From contig CP136066.1 in the NCBI GenBank assembly GCA_032622095.1, positions 96,057,319-96,121,318 on the forward strand: a stretch of 64,000 bases of DNA. The letters are read 5' to 3'. A model generated the notes under the pieces. It worked only from the letters and a program-made list of their open reading frames with translations. It searched no databases and was not told the DNA's origin. The translations under genes and the position numbers were made by a program. Positions 1 to 12,389 of the stretch are shown one piece after another (the first letter of the stretch is position 1; the number at the start of each line of letters is the position of its first letter). The DNA is from Siphonodentalium dalli (lineage: Eukaryota; Mollusca; Scaphopoda; Gadilida; Siphonodentaliidae).

Positions 1-2660
1 TGGAGGGTACGAGATGACTCAGTATATCAAAGTCAGTGAAATGACTGTGTATGACATTATAAAATCAGGGTACGAGTTGCCTTAGTCTTGGTAAACTCTA
101 GTCACATCACTATTTCCACCTCAGATTGGCATGAGGCATTACAAGCACATCAAGAGTGGAGGGTACGAGATGACTCAGTATATTAAAGTCAGTGAAATGA
201 CTGTGTATGACATTATAAAATCAGGGTACGAGTTGACTTAGTCTTGGTAAAATCTAGTCACATCACTCCACAAGTTGACTATGTCCATGAACACTTTTCA
301 ATAACATCGGCGACATGGGTACGAGTTGACTCGATATACAGAAATCGCGTAGTGACTCAGGGTACGGGTGTTTAGTTTTTGGATAATTGTACATCAAGAG
401 CGCAGGGTTCGAGATGACTCAGTATATCGAAGTCATTGACATAACTGTGTATAATATTATACAATCTGGGTACGAGTTGACTCGATATATAGAAATCGCG
501 TAGTGACTCAGGGTACGAGTTGACTTAATTTTTGGATAATTTTACATCAAGAGCGCAGGGTTCGAGGTGACTCAGTATATCGAAGTCATTGAAATAACTG
601 TGTATACCATTATACAATTGTACTTTCCATGTGTGTATATCGTAAATACAATTATCCTATCCTATCCTATCCAATCCTACAATCTGGGTACGAGTTGACT
701 TAGTCTTGGTAAACTGTAGTCACATCACTCCACGAGTTGACTATGTCAAAAAATAATATGATAACCTCAAAGTGACTCAGTGTGCGAGTTGACTTAGTTT
801 TGTGATAATTGCACAATTAATTAATTGCACGAAATTATAAAATTGGTGACTGGGGGTACGAGTTGACTTTGTTGTGGAAACTTTTGCAAGAGTTTACGTT
901 ACTCACAAACGGCGACAGTCTTTGGTATACGAATTGACTCGTGATGTAGAAACCATGTACGTGCGAGTCGATCAAAGCGTTCAAGATATGTTTCCAATGA
1001 TAATAGTTGCACTCGACATAATATACAATTGTGACTCGGTATGAGTTGACTAAGTCTGATCATTCGTAAGTAAAATCATTGTGTCAACATTTAAACGTAC
1101 GTTAATTGTCACCCATCCATAAACAGTTTGCCCCATGCACAGTGACAATCCCACCATAGTGTACGAGCGGTCTTAGTTTATGAACACTTTTCAATGATTA
1201 AACTAGCTTATCTGAACATCTGGGTACGAGTTGACTCAATATATAGAAATCGCGTTACCATAACTATATCGACGGTAATTCAGAGCAAAACGAATATGAT
1301 AAACTCAAAGTGACTCAGGTTGTGAGTTGACTTAGCTTTTGATAATTGTACAAGGTGTATACTACGAAATTGTAAAATTTGTGACTCGGGGTAAGAGTTG
1401 ACTTTGTTGTGGAAAATTGTGCAAACGGTGACAGTCTATGGTATACGAGTTGACTCGGGGTGTAAAAAATATTCACCCATATACTATACGAGTCGAACCA
1501 AGCGTTAAAACATGTGTCCCATGATAGTAGTTTCACTTGATATATGCAATTGCGACTCGGGGTACGAGATAACTAAGTCTGATCATTTGCAAGTGAAATT
1601 GTTGGGTCAATTAAACGTACGTTGCCATCCGTCCATAAACAGTTTGCCCCATGCATAGTGACACTTCCCCCATTCAGTGTGCGAGTTGACTTAGTTTTTT
1701 AACACTTGGCAATAATTGAATCAACCGATCTTAACATCTTGGTACGAGTTGATTGGATATATAGAAATCGAGTGACGATATCTAGATCGACGCTATCTCA
1801 GAGCAAAACATGCGAAAGTGTCCATAAAATAATATAATGCTTGCTTGCTTCAGTGTATGTATGAATTTGTATATAAACTTGTGAATCATCCTATGAAATT
1901 GTCACTCAATCACTCGGGGGAAGTGGTGACTTAGTCAGCGAATAGTGTGTACTATAAATGATTCCATCGGCACATCAACGTACATTGATGTACGTATACG
2001 TTGGACATCACCCGTAAACACACACCTTGGCGACCCCACGCAGTGTCTTATATATATATATGCAGGTATACTTGACTTACTAAATTTAATTTAGTAAATT
2101 AAAAACTTGTAATAATTTAACTTACCTGCTAATCAGGTACGAGTTGACTCATTACATAGACTCGTGGGGCCCCCAATTAAATGGCCCTAGGGTATGAGTT
2201 GACTAAATCGTCGTGACTCGGAGCAAAACCTACATGCGAACATGCATAATAAACTTAAAGAGGGATAATCCGAATTAACGCCCCCAAATTACTATTTCCT
2301 TTGCTTCGGTGGTAAAAAAAAAATTCGAGTCGAGGAACCCACCCATCAAAGCTCAGAGTGATTAGATATCGATTTTTGAAATTAATTATTTCTGGAGATA
2401 TGTACTTTTTCCGCCTGGAAAATATTCGTCAAGGTGACGGTCTCGGACCAAATTGCGGATGAAGAATTGATAACTCTAAAATCAAGTGGCTTTGGTTTGT
2501 GTGTATATATTTTCCGGCCATGAACACTTTGCAATAACATCGGCGACTTTGGTACGAGTTGACTCGATGTATAGAATCGTGTTATACGATATCTAGATCG
2601 ACAGTAATTCAGAGCAAAACATGCGAAAGTGTCCATAAAATAATATGATAGACTCAACGT
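1..2660. repeat. Degenerate array of the GGTACGAGTTGACT word
   Basis: About twenty copies of a word close to GGTACGAGTTGACTY occur here, for example near 6, 161, 226, 316, 469, 513, 687, 857, 1226, 1741, 2138 and 2549. At the left edge the unit is about 156 bp (1-156 repeats from 157). Further right the spacing is irregular and larger blocks recur, such as the one containing TGAACACTTTTCAATAACAT near 283 and again near 2519. A TTAA element at 2255-2505 interrupts it. A short TATCC microsatellite lies near 655-677. The array probably starts outside the window. No coding capacity is believable; the listed ORFs are short and match the repeat. It could be satellite DNA or the subterminal repeats of a larger mobile element. 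Confidence 0.75.
2255..2505 (+). mobile_element. TTAA-type small element, truncated copy
   Basis: The left end has TTAAAG followed by a diverged version of the terminus seen complete at 12734-13045 (CCAAATTACTATTTCCTTTG, then the GCTTCGGTGGTAAA block). It continues through the internal segment GATAACTCTAAAATCAAGTG found in the copies at 42.6, 45.1 and 50.1 kb. The right terminus is missing and the surrounding GGTACGAG array resumes at about 2510. It encodes no protein. It belongs to the five-copy TTAA family described at 44798-45294. Confidence 0.7.
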
Positions 2661-3387
2661 GATGTAAACACAACGGACACATCTGGATTAATTATTAAAA
2701 GCGTGTTAATTGCCAACTGGTGTAGGTGTGAGGATTATATAATTACAATCTCAAATAGCACAGTCCAAAATTGTTGAAACAACAAACAATGCTTCATATT
2801 GTCTTACGGGCGATTGCAGGAAAAACGTTCACTAAGCAGTGTGCATGGTGTCACCATGGGCGTAGCCAGCATTTTTAAAAGGCGGGTTCGAATATTAACT
2901 TGTGGGGCACAGGACCGAGGTGAAAAGCTCCGACCGCGGCGCGTGTGAATGTGCAGGAGGGGTGTCATGCCTCCCCCGGAATGTTTTTTTTAAATTGAAC
3001 CTATCGAGTGCGAATCTGGAGCATATTTGACGATTATTTGTGTACTATCTGCACGTATATTAGAGAGGTAATACTGTTTTGGATTTGATATACCGATTAT
3101 GTGAGAACATATGACATAGCTGTGTTTGTCTTCATACATGATCAAGTTTTATGTACTAATGTTGTCTCCATGTATGGGACCGTGACCGCGTGTAGTATCG
3201 ACTCGGGTAATAAGGAACGATGACAAAACCCAACCATCCCCATATTATATCCCTTTGCGATATTATGAAGTTATTTTATGAAGGCCTACACTCAAAATTG
3301 TTATGTTATTGGCTTAAGTGGGCCATATAATATATGGAATTGAACGATAGTCAATCACTAATTGCCACCATTATCGTTAGATCTATA
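2661..3387. other. Non-coding spacer with one element end
   Basis: No gene is visible. At 2851-2990 there is an end reading ATGGGCGTAGCCAGC. It matches, in opposite orientation, the end of the small element at 12390-12605. From about 3330 to 3387 the sequence is the left half of a dispersed repeat that the 5.8-kb element interrupts at 3388; the uninterrupted version is at 11459-11645. Confidence 0.5.
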
Positions 3388-4480
3388 TAGTACAGCGGCC
3401 AAACGCCAAAAGTGGTCGGGTACCCCTACCAACGGTAGAACAAGTTAACACCAACTTTTTTTGAAGGAGAAATATATACTGTAGACGAAAATGATAGTGA
3501 AAAATAACGGAATTGGTGGTGTCTATTCTCAAATCGACGATGAACGATACCCACCAGTGATTTTTTATAGAAATTAACGATTTTGGTAAAGTGAGCCCTG
3601 CGGCTATGTCCTAAGTTATTACCCCACATTGTATGCGTTACAATGACTACAGCATACCATATATGTACCTGATATGCAAGAAGTGTTGGTTAATTTGGAT
3701 TTTCGTGCCATTTGGAGCCGAAACATTTATTTTTTGTTGAAAAATCACTCTTTTTCAAAAAAATTATAGTTTTCGAACATTATCATTCAAACGGATATTG
3801 CAATAATATTGAAATATTTAGTCCATATGGTGTAGTAGTTATCTGACAAGCATATGAAGAAAGAAGTTAACAAAAATTTTGAACGGTTTGCAAGATATTG
3901 AATTTTAGCTACCCCTCCCCCAAACACGTTTTTGGTCGAAAAAAAATACATATTTTTGATAATGACATTACAAGCATTTTCGAATTGATCTGAATGGGAC
4001 CCAATATGAATGTTGTACTGAAAGTGTTGTCCAGAGATGCCGTTTAATCGATTACAGATGGGTTCAGGCTTTCAGACCCCCCAGTTACAACAACAACAAT
4101 TATTTTATTGATAACAGTAAATTTTGCATGCATTAACATCGATGTTAAGTACTAAAACCTTTGTTATAAACAATACGTGACCAACTATATAATTCATATG
4201 GCTCAGTAGTTATCTGGACATCACAAGTAGAAAGAATTTGACAGAAATTGTCAATGGTTTTCAAGATATTGGAATTAGGTACCACTCCCCCGGACGCGAT
4301 TTAGTAGAAAAACTATATATTTATGATAACAAGACAGACCTTTCTAAATTATTCTAATGAGCATCTAATCATTATTCGTGTGATGAAAACCTGATCCGTA
4401 GACACCGCGAGCCTGGTTTTAGATGACTTCAGGTTTCCAATTAAACCCCCAGTTACAACAACAACAAAAACACAATATTT
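3388..4480 (+). repeat. Left inverted arm of the 5.8-kb element
   Basis: This arm pairs with 7690-9175 on the opposite strand. Landmarks shared with the right arm are the terminal CAGCGGCCAAA, the AACGGTAGAACAAG block near 3430, the AAAAATAACGGAATTGGTGG block near 3500, GTGTTGGTTAATTTGGATTT near 3684, ACCCCTCCCCCAAACACG near 3910 and the (CAA)n block near 4085. A second (CAA)n block at about 4455 matches 7715. Divergence is visible throughout, so the insertion is not recent. Confidence 0.75.
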
Positions 4481-4679
4481 TATTTATGACATGTAATTTT
4501 ATATTAACACATATCGACTTTGAGCAACTGAAGTATTTGTTCTAAACGACACATAATATAGACTAACATAATCATACAGAACTAAATCATTATTGCTCCC
4601 CCGCCCTATTAGACGTCCTGAACACACCACGAACTGAACAAAATATGATCTCAGTATTAAGAATCATGTAATTATAAAG

Positions 4680-7050
4680 GACAATTGCATAAGGAAATAT
4701 ACAATGTTTATGGGTGGGTTTGTTCCCGAAATAGTGTGGCACTTTGCTTGGCAAATATGAAGGGCGAATTTGCTATATTTTTCAAGAACACTCTACCCAA
4801 TTTAAAGGCTTCAACGCAATACGAAATTAAGCTATATGATCTCTATATTAACCAAGAGTGTGACGGGAATGTAGTTCTATCATAAAATACATAATTTGTA
4901 TGGATGGGTTGTGCATGTGTCGCTTTACACAAAGTGGCTGATAAATAAGAAAGACGAATTTGCTGTTTTAGCCCCCCCCCTACACAATTGAAGTGTTAAA
5001 GTTGAACAACTCACGAACTGGAATGATTGCTGTAAATATTAACTGAGGATGTGGGCAAAAATAGTAATATCGGGGCGCATACATGGTGTTGATGGATGGG
5101 TTGGTTGGATCCCGAAAGCCTTTACGAAAATCGGATGGCAAACTCCAAAGGCGAATATTTTTTGTTTTGTGGGACCCTTTATATGCCCATTTAAATTGTT
5201 GAACACACCATGCGCCGAATAGTCATGCTTTTATTATTAAATCACAGTGTGATCGAAAGGTAGTGCTATCAGGCAATATACATGTTATATGGGTAGTTTG
5301 GTTCCCAAAATCCCAGGGTACTTTACAAAAGGCGGCTGGCAAAAACCAAAGCTGAATATTTTCTTTGAGCATCTTACCCCATTTAAAGTCTTAAACACAC
5401 TAATGGATGGACATGTTCTCAATATTAACTGGGGTGTGGACAAATGGTATGTAATTCGGGAAATATACCTCTCCATTGCACGATGGGTGGGTTGGCTGGC
5501 TCCCAATGTCTGGGGCACTTTACAAAAAGTGGCTAGCAAAGAGAAGGCGAAATATCACTGTTTTGGGTACCCATAACCCTTCTAAACTCTTTAGCACACA
5601 CTGAACCGAATCTATATGCTCTCATCTATTATTTACAATTTGTATGGGTGGTTTTGTTCTCGAAATCCTGGAACACTTTACAAAAGGCGGCTGGCAAATA
5701 CGAAATGTAATGTGTTAGGCCACACTACCCCATTTGCAGTCTTGGGACACACAATGAACCGAAAGGATGTGCTCCCATTATTAACTGCGTGTGTAGAGAA
5801 ATGGACGCTATATAAAGAGTATAGTATTCCAGGGTCTTAAATGTCTGGGTCACTTTACAAAAAGTTGTTGATGAAAGAGAAAGGCGAATACTCACTGTTT
5901 TGGGGGGACCCCATTAACCCGTTTAATATCTTGATCAGAGCATGAACTGAAGTTATATTCTCTCATACTTAGCTGAGTGTGTGATCGAAAGGTATTGCTG
6001 TCATGGAATTATTAATTGATATATGGGTGATTTGGTTCCCTCGAAATCCTGGAACACTTTACAAAAAGCGGTTGGCAAACAAGAAGGCGAATTTTCTATG
6101 TCTTGAGGACCACTATCCAACTTGAAGTCTTAACAAAATTATATGCTCTCAATGTTAACTGAAGTTGTGGACAAATGGGATTATTATCTGGCAATACGAA
6201 TCTGTTATGGATGAGATGGTTCCCGATAGCCTATGACACTTTACAACAAATGGTCAGCAAATGAAAGGGCTAAATTTTACTCTCAGGGGACTCCATCCCT
6301 ATCTGAAGTCTTGAACACAACAGTAGCTCAAGGCATAAGCTATCCATATTACCCGAGATTGTGGCCGAATGGCAATGGTCTCGCGAGCCCGCCGTTCGCG
6401 AGAACACCGTGGCACCTTACACAAAGCAGATGGCAAACGATGGAGGCGAATTTTAAGGGACCCCTACCCAATGTAAACCATTGGACCTACCACGAACTGA
6501 ATGGATGTGCCCTCATGGTCAAACGACGATATGGACAAATGGCTATTCTATAAAGAAATACACAATTGTTATATATGGGTTAATACCCGACAGTCAGGGA
6601 CACTTTACAAAAAGCGACTGAAAAATAAATAATGCGATTTTTCAATGTTTGTATTATCTCCTTCCCAATTTGAAGACTAGAACACACCACGGATTGGAAC
6701 GATATCCTCATTGACTGCGTGTATGGACAATGGCGAGTTAATTGTACAAGGGCGTAAACAATGTAAATAGATGGCTTTGGGTTCTGAAAGAATGAGCACT
6801 TAACGAAAAGTTTGGCTTGACCAAAGGTTAGTTTTTATCAGAATATACATGTGTTGGTTCCCGAAAGTCTGCATCATGTGGCACTCTACAACAAGCGGCT
6901 GGCAAATGTTCACTGTTGTATGTACCCCTACCACATTTGAGGTCTTGAACATATTATGTACTGAAGGGATTATGAATTCAATATCAACATATATTGTGGC
7001 CGAAACTTTGCGATTTATAAGTATGTGTTAGTTCTATCCGGAGGTAAACA
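4680..7050 (+). repeat. Degenerate ~185-bp tandem satellite inside the 5.8-kb element
   Basis: About twelve to thirteen units occur. Each carries a recognisable line like CACTTTACAAAAAGTGGC followed by TGGCAAA and GAAGGCGAATTTT. These landmarks fall near 4738, 4921, 5118, 5318, 5513, 5670, 5848, 6050, 6233, 6409, 6597 and 6880, a spacing of roughly 160 to 200 bp. Other conserved pieces are TGTGGACAAATGG and GGGTGGGTTGGTTCCCGAAA. Units are strongly diverged. The short ORFs here are translations of the repeat, sit in changing frames and look non-coding. The same unit recurs on the opposite strand at 22480-22990. Confidence 0.8.
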
Positions 7051-7689
7051 ATTTATCTGGGAAGCAGATTGTATGGGGAAAATTAGGATGTAATCAAGTT
7101 GTAACTGATTGGATACAATGATATACACATAGTTTCGTTGGAGCTGATTGGACGCAATGCTACACAGATAATGTTGTTTTCGTCATTGATACGCCCGTCG
7201 CCGTGAGATTGCAGACGATCTGGAGGTGCTAAATTTCGCCCTCAGCAGGGTTTCAATGCTTTTAACAAATGACAGCATTATGGAAATCGCTTTGTTTTCG
7301 AGATAAATGTCTGAACCCCGTCAACTATTTTAATATTTTCGCGCTGACTGAGTTGCTGTACATAAAAATAGTATTTCTGATAAAATTACATTCAGTATGG
7401 CGCATAGAAGTTCAGTCTTAGGACCACTGTATTCCAAAAAGTAATGATATGCTTTTTTTATTTGCCACAATGACAGAGAGGGGACGTTTTAATGTGATTA
7501 CTCAATTGGCCATATATATAATAGTTCAAACTACTGCATTTCAATCTTAAACGCGAATGGAGTACTTGTGCATCTATACGCCAGACATGCTGGGTTCTCC
7601 AGCTGTCCAATTATTGTAATCTCTGCATACCATTATTGGTTTTTTGAGAATAAACTATTGATTGGTTGATTGATATGCGACACTTATTG

Positions 7690-9175
7690 TATGTAATAGC
7701 AAATAAAATGCGTTGTTGTTGTAATTTGGGGTCTGGAAGCCTGAACACGTCTTTAATCACTTAAGCAATGTCCCCGGGCTCAATTTTCAGTAAAAGAATT
7801 ATGTTGGGTCCCAGTATGATTAATTGGGAAATTTGGTAATGTTCTGAACAAAAATATAAATTTTTCGACCAAAAACGTGTTTGGGGGAGGTGTAGCTAAA
7901 ATCCATTATTTCGCAAATTGTTCTAAATTTCTGTTAACTTCTTTCTGCACATGCTTAGTAGATAACTGCACCACCATAAGAATTAAATATTTGGGCATTA
8001 TAACAATATCCATTTGAATGATAATGTTCGAAAAATAATATTTTTGTGAAAAAGTGTGATTTTTCAGCAAAAAATAAATATTTTGGCTCCAAATGGCAGG
8101 AAAATCGAAATTAACCAACACTTTTTTCATATCATGTAGAAGTATGGTATGTTGTAGTAATTTTAACCCCAACAATATGGGCAAATAGGCTAGGACACAG
8201 CCACAGGGCTCGCTTTACCAAAATCGTTAATTTCTGGAAAAAGTCACTGGAGGGTATCGCTCATCGTCGATTTGACAATAGCCACACCACCTATTCCGTT
8301 ATTTTTCAATTTCTGTAAAATTCTCTCTACTTGTGTTGTCCAGATAACTGCTGAGCCATATGTTATATAGTTGGTCACGTTGTTTATAACAAAGGTTTTA
8401 GTACTTAACATCGATGTTAATGCATGCAAAATTTACTGTTATCAATAAAATAATTGTTGTTGTTGTTGTAACCGGTGGTCGGAAAGCCTGAACACATCTG
8501 TAATCGATTAAACGGCATCTCTGGACAACACTTTCAGTATAATATTCATATTGGGTCCCATTCAGATCATTTCAAAAATGTTTGTAATGACATTATCAAA
8601 AATATGTATTTTTTTCGACCAAAAACGTGTTTGGGGGAGGGGTAGCTAAAATTCAATATCTCGCAAACCGTTGAAAATTGTTGTTAACTTCTTCCTTCGT
8701 ATGCTTGTTAGATAACTACTACACGATATTACCTAAATATTTCAATATTATTGCAATATACGTTTGAATGATAATGTTCGAAATATATATTTTTTTTTTA
8801 AAAGAGTGATTTTTCAATAAAAAATAAATGTTTCGGCTCCAAATGGCACGAAAATCCAAATTAACCAGCACTTCTTGCATATCAGGTACAAATATGGTAT
8901 GCTGTAGTCATTTTAACACCAACAATGTGGGCAAATAACATAGGAGATAGCCGCAGGGCTCACTTTACCAAAATTGTTAATTTCTGGGAAAAGTCACTGG
9001 TAGGTATCGTTCATCGTCAATTTGAGAATAGCCACCACCAATTCCGTTATTTTTCACTATCAAATTCGTAAAAAGTATATATTTCTCCTTTAAATAAAGT
9101 TAGTTTTAGCTTGTTCTACCGTGGGTATGGGTATCTCGAAAACTAGAGCTCTTTTTCGATTTGGCCGCTGCACTA
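7690..9175 (-). repeat. Right inverted arm of the 5.8-kb element
   Basis: This is the reverse complement of the left arm, with an internal tandem duplication: the block with GACCAAAAACGTGTTTGGGG appears near 7868 and again near 8617. The TCGTCAATTTGAGAATAGCC-type block appears near 8263 and 9017. A TTGTTGTTGTTGTAAC tract with an upstream AATAAAATAA lies near 8440. No open frame here can be defended as a gene. Confidence 0.75.
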
Positions 9176-11458
9176 ATATGCATGTAGAACATGATATGTA
9201 AAGCATGGAATGTTCTGCGTATTTATTTTCCTATACTACATGTATATACATTAACAAACTGTATTTGACTTATTCTATATATACATGTAATCTATAACCC
9301 CCTACCTTCAATATATACTTTCTGTGAAATTACGCATTTATTATCCAGAGTAACGTGCAGCTGCAAATAGTGGGCACATTCTTAAACAATATACGCTCTC
9401 TAAATTCGAATAATTATTTTCAAACCAATGTTTAGTTATCTTCATACTATCTGCTTAATAACATACAATTTCTTTTCGAGAATTGTACCATACGAAAACT
9501 GAAAAGAAACCTGCAAACAGCCAATCACCACCTACCACCATTCGCACGGCACAGCATCTCGATAAACAAAAACATCTACCTTACTCCTATTTAAATTCGC
9601 GGTACTATATTTCGCTTGGTTTTGAATTCGCGCAGTTTGAATAATTCGCGCACCTAGGTGCGCGAATTCAAAACTGACAACAACATTTTCCTGAAAGATT
9701 TGGATTTATTATCAGAGATACTCAATTGAAATAGTTAAAGACAGCATTGGAATAAACTCTAAAGAAGTAAAACCACAGACACATACCAGTCAGTTGGCTT
9801 CAGAAAAAGCAACACTTGGCTGAGGGTTGTGTTGGCATAAATAATTAAGTCTGTTTGGTCATGGTGTCATACATGCAGCGTTGACAACAGGGGGCGTACT
9901 TTCGTGCGCCTTCGGCCTAGCACATGTATATTTCTTACAAGTATTTCAACACCGTCGATGTTACAATAATTTGTTGATTTGCATAATTATGAGTAATGAT
10001 TTTTATGTTGGTCACCCGCATGTAATATATATCCGTATACAACAGGTCTAGTTGCCTATATATATTCAGTCCAGCCTTCCGTAATGTATGTAACTCATCA
10101 ACATAATTCATCTGCTTTCCCCTGTGGTTCGCTATAAACTCAGGAGTTGTACTATTTTCGCTCAGTTTTAAAATAGCACGTTTAAGGTATTAGTTTTACA
10201 CTGAAAATAGGTACAAAAAAATCCAACTGAGAACGCTCTTATAACCTAACATATTTGGTCGGCGAAAATTGTACGCTCTTTATAAGAGGCGATCATTGAT
10301 TTTTTTTGCCAGGCTGACAATTAAATCCAAACGAGTTAAAACTTCATCTTTCGAAAGTCGGCATATGGCTATCAAAACCTCTCATCCATGGGATCTTGTG
10401 TATACGCACTTACCAGTGTCTCGTTTATAATAACACCGAATTAGTGCATGTGTCCACAAGCAACAACATAAACTCGAGATAAAATTCAAAACCTTTATTT
10501 GCACTGTAGACTGCTATCGTTATATAATAAGTTTAATTCCAATATATTATACACCGAATCTGATAATCTCGGTGATAAAATGTACGAAATTGGACAAATT
10601 GCACTTACTTGTTTGACTACGACTAATGAATTATAATACGTTTTTAATGGAATTACTTCATGCCGCCCAGTTTCTGTTAAAAATAAATATAATAGTTTTA
10701 CCTAGTGAATTAATTTGCGTTTGAGTGTGTATATTTCTAAAGAACATGCTTCGACATCTTTTAATTAGTCTGAGTGCTCCAAGCATGTGAAATCTATTAA
10801 TGCAAATTTTCTAATAAATGTCAGTGTAATTATACTGCCATTATAATAATGAACAAAGCTCAACGCAGATGAAGGTGCAGTTTTAACATGTTCTTGACTT
10901 TTGTCAGGCAAGTCAAAATTACAATGATCGTACCTGATAAAAATCGTCCATGATTTCGTTTCCCAAAAGCAGTGGACGATAAAGAGCTTCTCAATTAGGT
11001 TTCGTTCATTACATTGGCAAGTTTGCATGGAATTGTTTTCATGCATTTTCTCAGAATATGAACGGCAACATACGTATAAATAGCATGTTTACCAAAGGTA
11101 ACGACATGTGGAGTAAAATGTTGGTAGTTCCAAATGTAACGGTGCTGTTAACACATTGCTTCAAAATACCTGTATATATGGTTTATTCTTTCGAGATAAG
11201 TGCATGATATTTACTGGCAAATTTCGATACTATTGGAACTATATAGTTTTTACTTCTCTTACTAGCTGTGGTATAGATGCATTTTATACACATTTATACA
11301 TTCTGTTTCTGGTACATTGTATAGCATTCTGTACCGAAATTCCTGGCAAATTTGCGAGTGTATGAACGTACCCTTATGCTCGTTTGTTCTCGGTTGTTCT
11401 CGGGAAGCGTGACCACACGACCCAGGTTGTCCCATATTTTGAGTAAATATGTTTATAT
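9176..11458. other. Non-coding spacer; perfect palindrome inside
   Basis: From 9176 to about 9305 this is the right half of the dispersed repeat interrupted by the 5.8-kb element. The rest has no recognisable gene or repeat family, except the palindrome at 9643-9668 and two copies of the CGCTCTTTAT word near 10232 and 10273. The small ORFs at 10765-11046 and 11156-11365 have no recognisable motif. Confidence 0.4.
9643..9668. repeat. Perfect 26-bp palindrome
   Basis: The half-site is AATTCGCGCACCT, followed directly by its exact reverse complement, centred on the CCTAGG at 9653-9658. Just upstream, at 9619-9634, a further GTTTTGAATTCGCGCA matches the right half of the palindrome plus its flank in inverted orientation. 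The GC-rich core contrasts with AT-rich surroundings. Function is unknown; it could be a small foldback remnant. Confidence 0.8.
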
Positions 11459-11645
11459 TATATATGGAATTGAACGACAGTCAATCACTCATTGCATATA
11501 GCCCATTATCGTTAGATCTATACGCTTGTAGAACATGATATGTAAAGCTTGGAATGTCCTGCGTATTTATTTTCCAATAATATATACATGAATAAACTGT
11601 ATTTGACTTATTCTATATAAATGTAATCTATAACCAGCGACCTAT
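11459..11645 (+). repeat. Unoccupied copy of the 5.8-kb element's target repeat
   Basis: The sequence TATATGGAATTGAACGA...ATCGTTAGATCTATA matches 3330-3387. It is followed at once by TGTAGAACATGATATGTAAAG...TTTGACTTATTCTATATA, which matches 9181-9305. The two halves, 5.8 kb apart in the filled copy, are therefore contiguous here with only a few bases of difference at the junction. Similarity ends near 11645, so this is a second copy of a ~190-bp dispersed repeat rather than a large duplication. Confidence 0.8.
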
Positions 11646-11724
11646 AACAAGCCAACTGGAATTTTTTTTATCAAAGTTGGGGAGACAAATCCCCATCGCC
11701 ACGTCCCGCTAATGGACACTCGGG

Positions 11725-11830
11725 GTACTGAACCCTCGGACTGAGCCACACCGGAGTATCGTATCCTTGAACCATCGGACTATTGAATCCTCGGACCAAT
11801 GAACCCTTTGACCATTGAACTTTGGGAGTG
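11725..11830. repeat. 16-bp minisatellite related to the ends of the 917-bp element
   Basis: Four to five units of 16 bp follow the pattern GAACCNTCGGACTATT (GAACCATCGGACTATT, GAATCCTCGGACCAAT, GAACCCTTTGACCATT). Read on the other strand the consensus is ANTANTCCGANGGTTC, the same period and nearly the same word as the arrays at 29470-29595 and 30247-30362. There is no associated gene. Confidence 0.7.
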
Positions 11831-11859
11831 GATCGGTCTAGCGCTGTATGGCCTGTAAT

Positions 11860-12389
11860 CGAACCATCTGTTTCCACCCTGGCGCTATATCGGATCTATC
11901 GAAAAGTTACTGGGTATATACAGTCCGACATGCACAACAATGTTTTAATTAACATCCCATCCACCAACAGTAATGTGCTCCTTATTGGTTGATAGGAGTG
12001 GGACTTCAACTACAACCCTGTATTGGGGGGGACTTCATGTCAAGAAACTATGTTCGAACCCTCGCAATGCAAGCATCGTCCTCGATATACCACGTGACCA
12101 CCCTATATATACATGTACATGTAGTGTTGCATACACTGTGTCTGTTCGTTCATAATTGGCAATGATTGACAAGTTTGACATGCACACATTCATACAGCGT
12201 CACTTTAAATGAAACTGAACACAATGCTGTCCACTTTAGACTAGCAACGTCATATGCCGACATGCCATGGGACTATTGATTTGATTCACATTACAATCAA
12301 ATTGTCGACCTGCGTGTATGTGGATGTCACTGAAACATTATACGGACCTCAATTTAATGTGAAATAATCTAGTATAGGCCGATCATGCT
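11860..12389. other. No recognised feature
   Basis: I see no coding region, repeat array or RNA gene here. A short ORF at 11973-12155 has no motif and runs through low-complexity TATATACATG sequence. Confidence 0.4.

Larger units (their letters stand above)
3388..9175. mobile_element. 5.8-kb element with ~1-kb terminal inverted arms
   Basis: The ends are mirror images: the left begins TAGTACAGCGGCCAAA at 3388 and the right end, read backwards from 9175, begins TAGTGCAGCGGCCAAA. The arms (about 3388-4480 and 7690-9175) share long stretches in opposite orientation, including the block with GTTTTTGGTCGAAAA and the block with CCAGTTACAACAACAACA. The right arm carries the core segment twice, so arm lengths differ. 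The centre is a satellite array (4680-7050). No transposase, polymerase or integrase reading frame is visible, so it looks non-autonomous. The flanks join cleanly in the sequence at 11459-11645, which shows that this segment was inserted. A short AT-rich target duplication is likely but its length is ambiguous because both flanks are TATA-like. Confidence 0.8.

Noticed and set aside
3388-9175. Polinton/Maverick-type large DNA transposon
   Set aside because: Long arms fit, but no polymerase, integrase, ATPase or capsid reading frame is present and the centre is a satellite.
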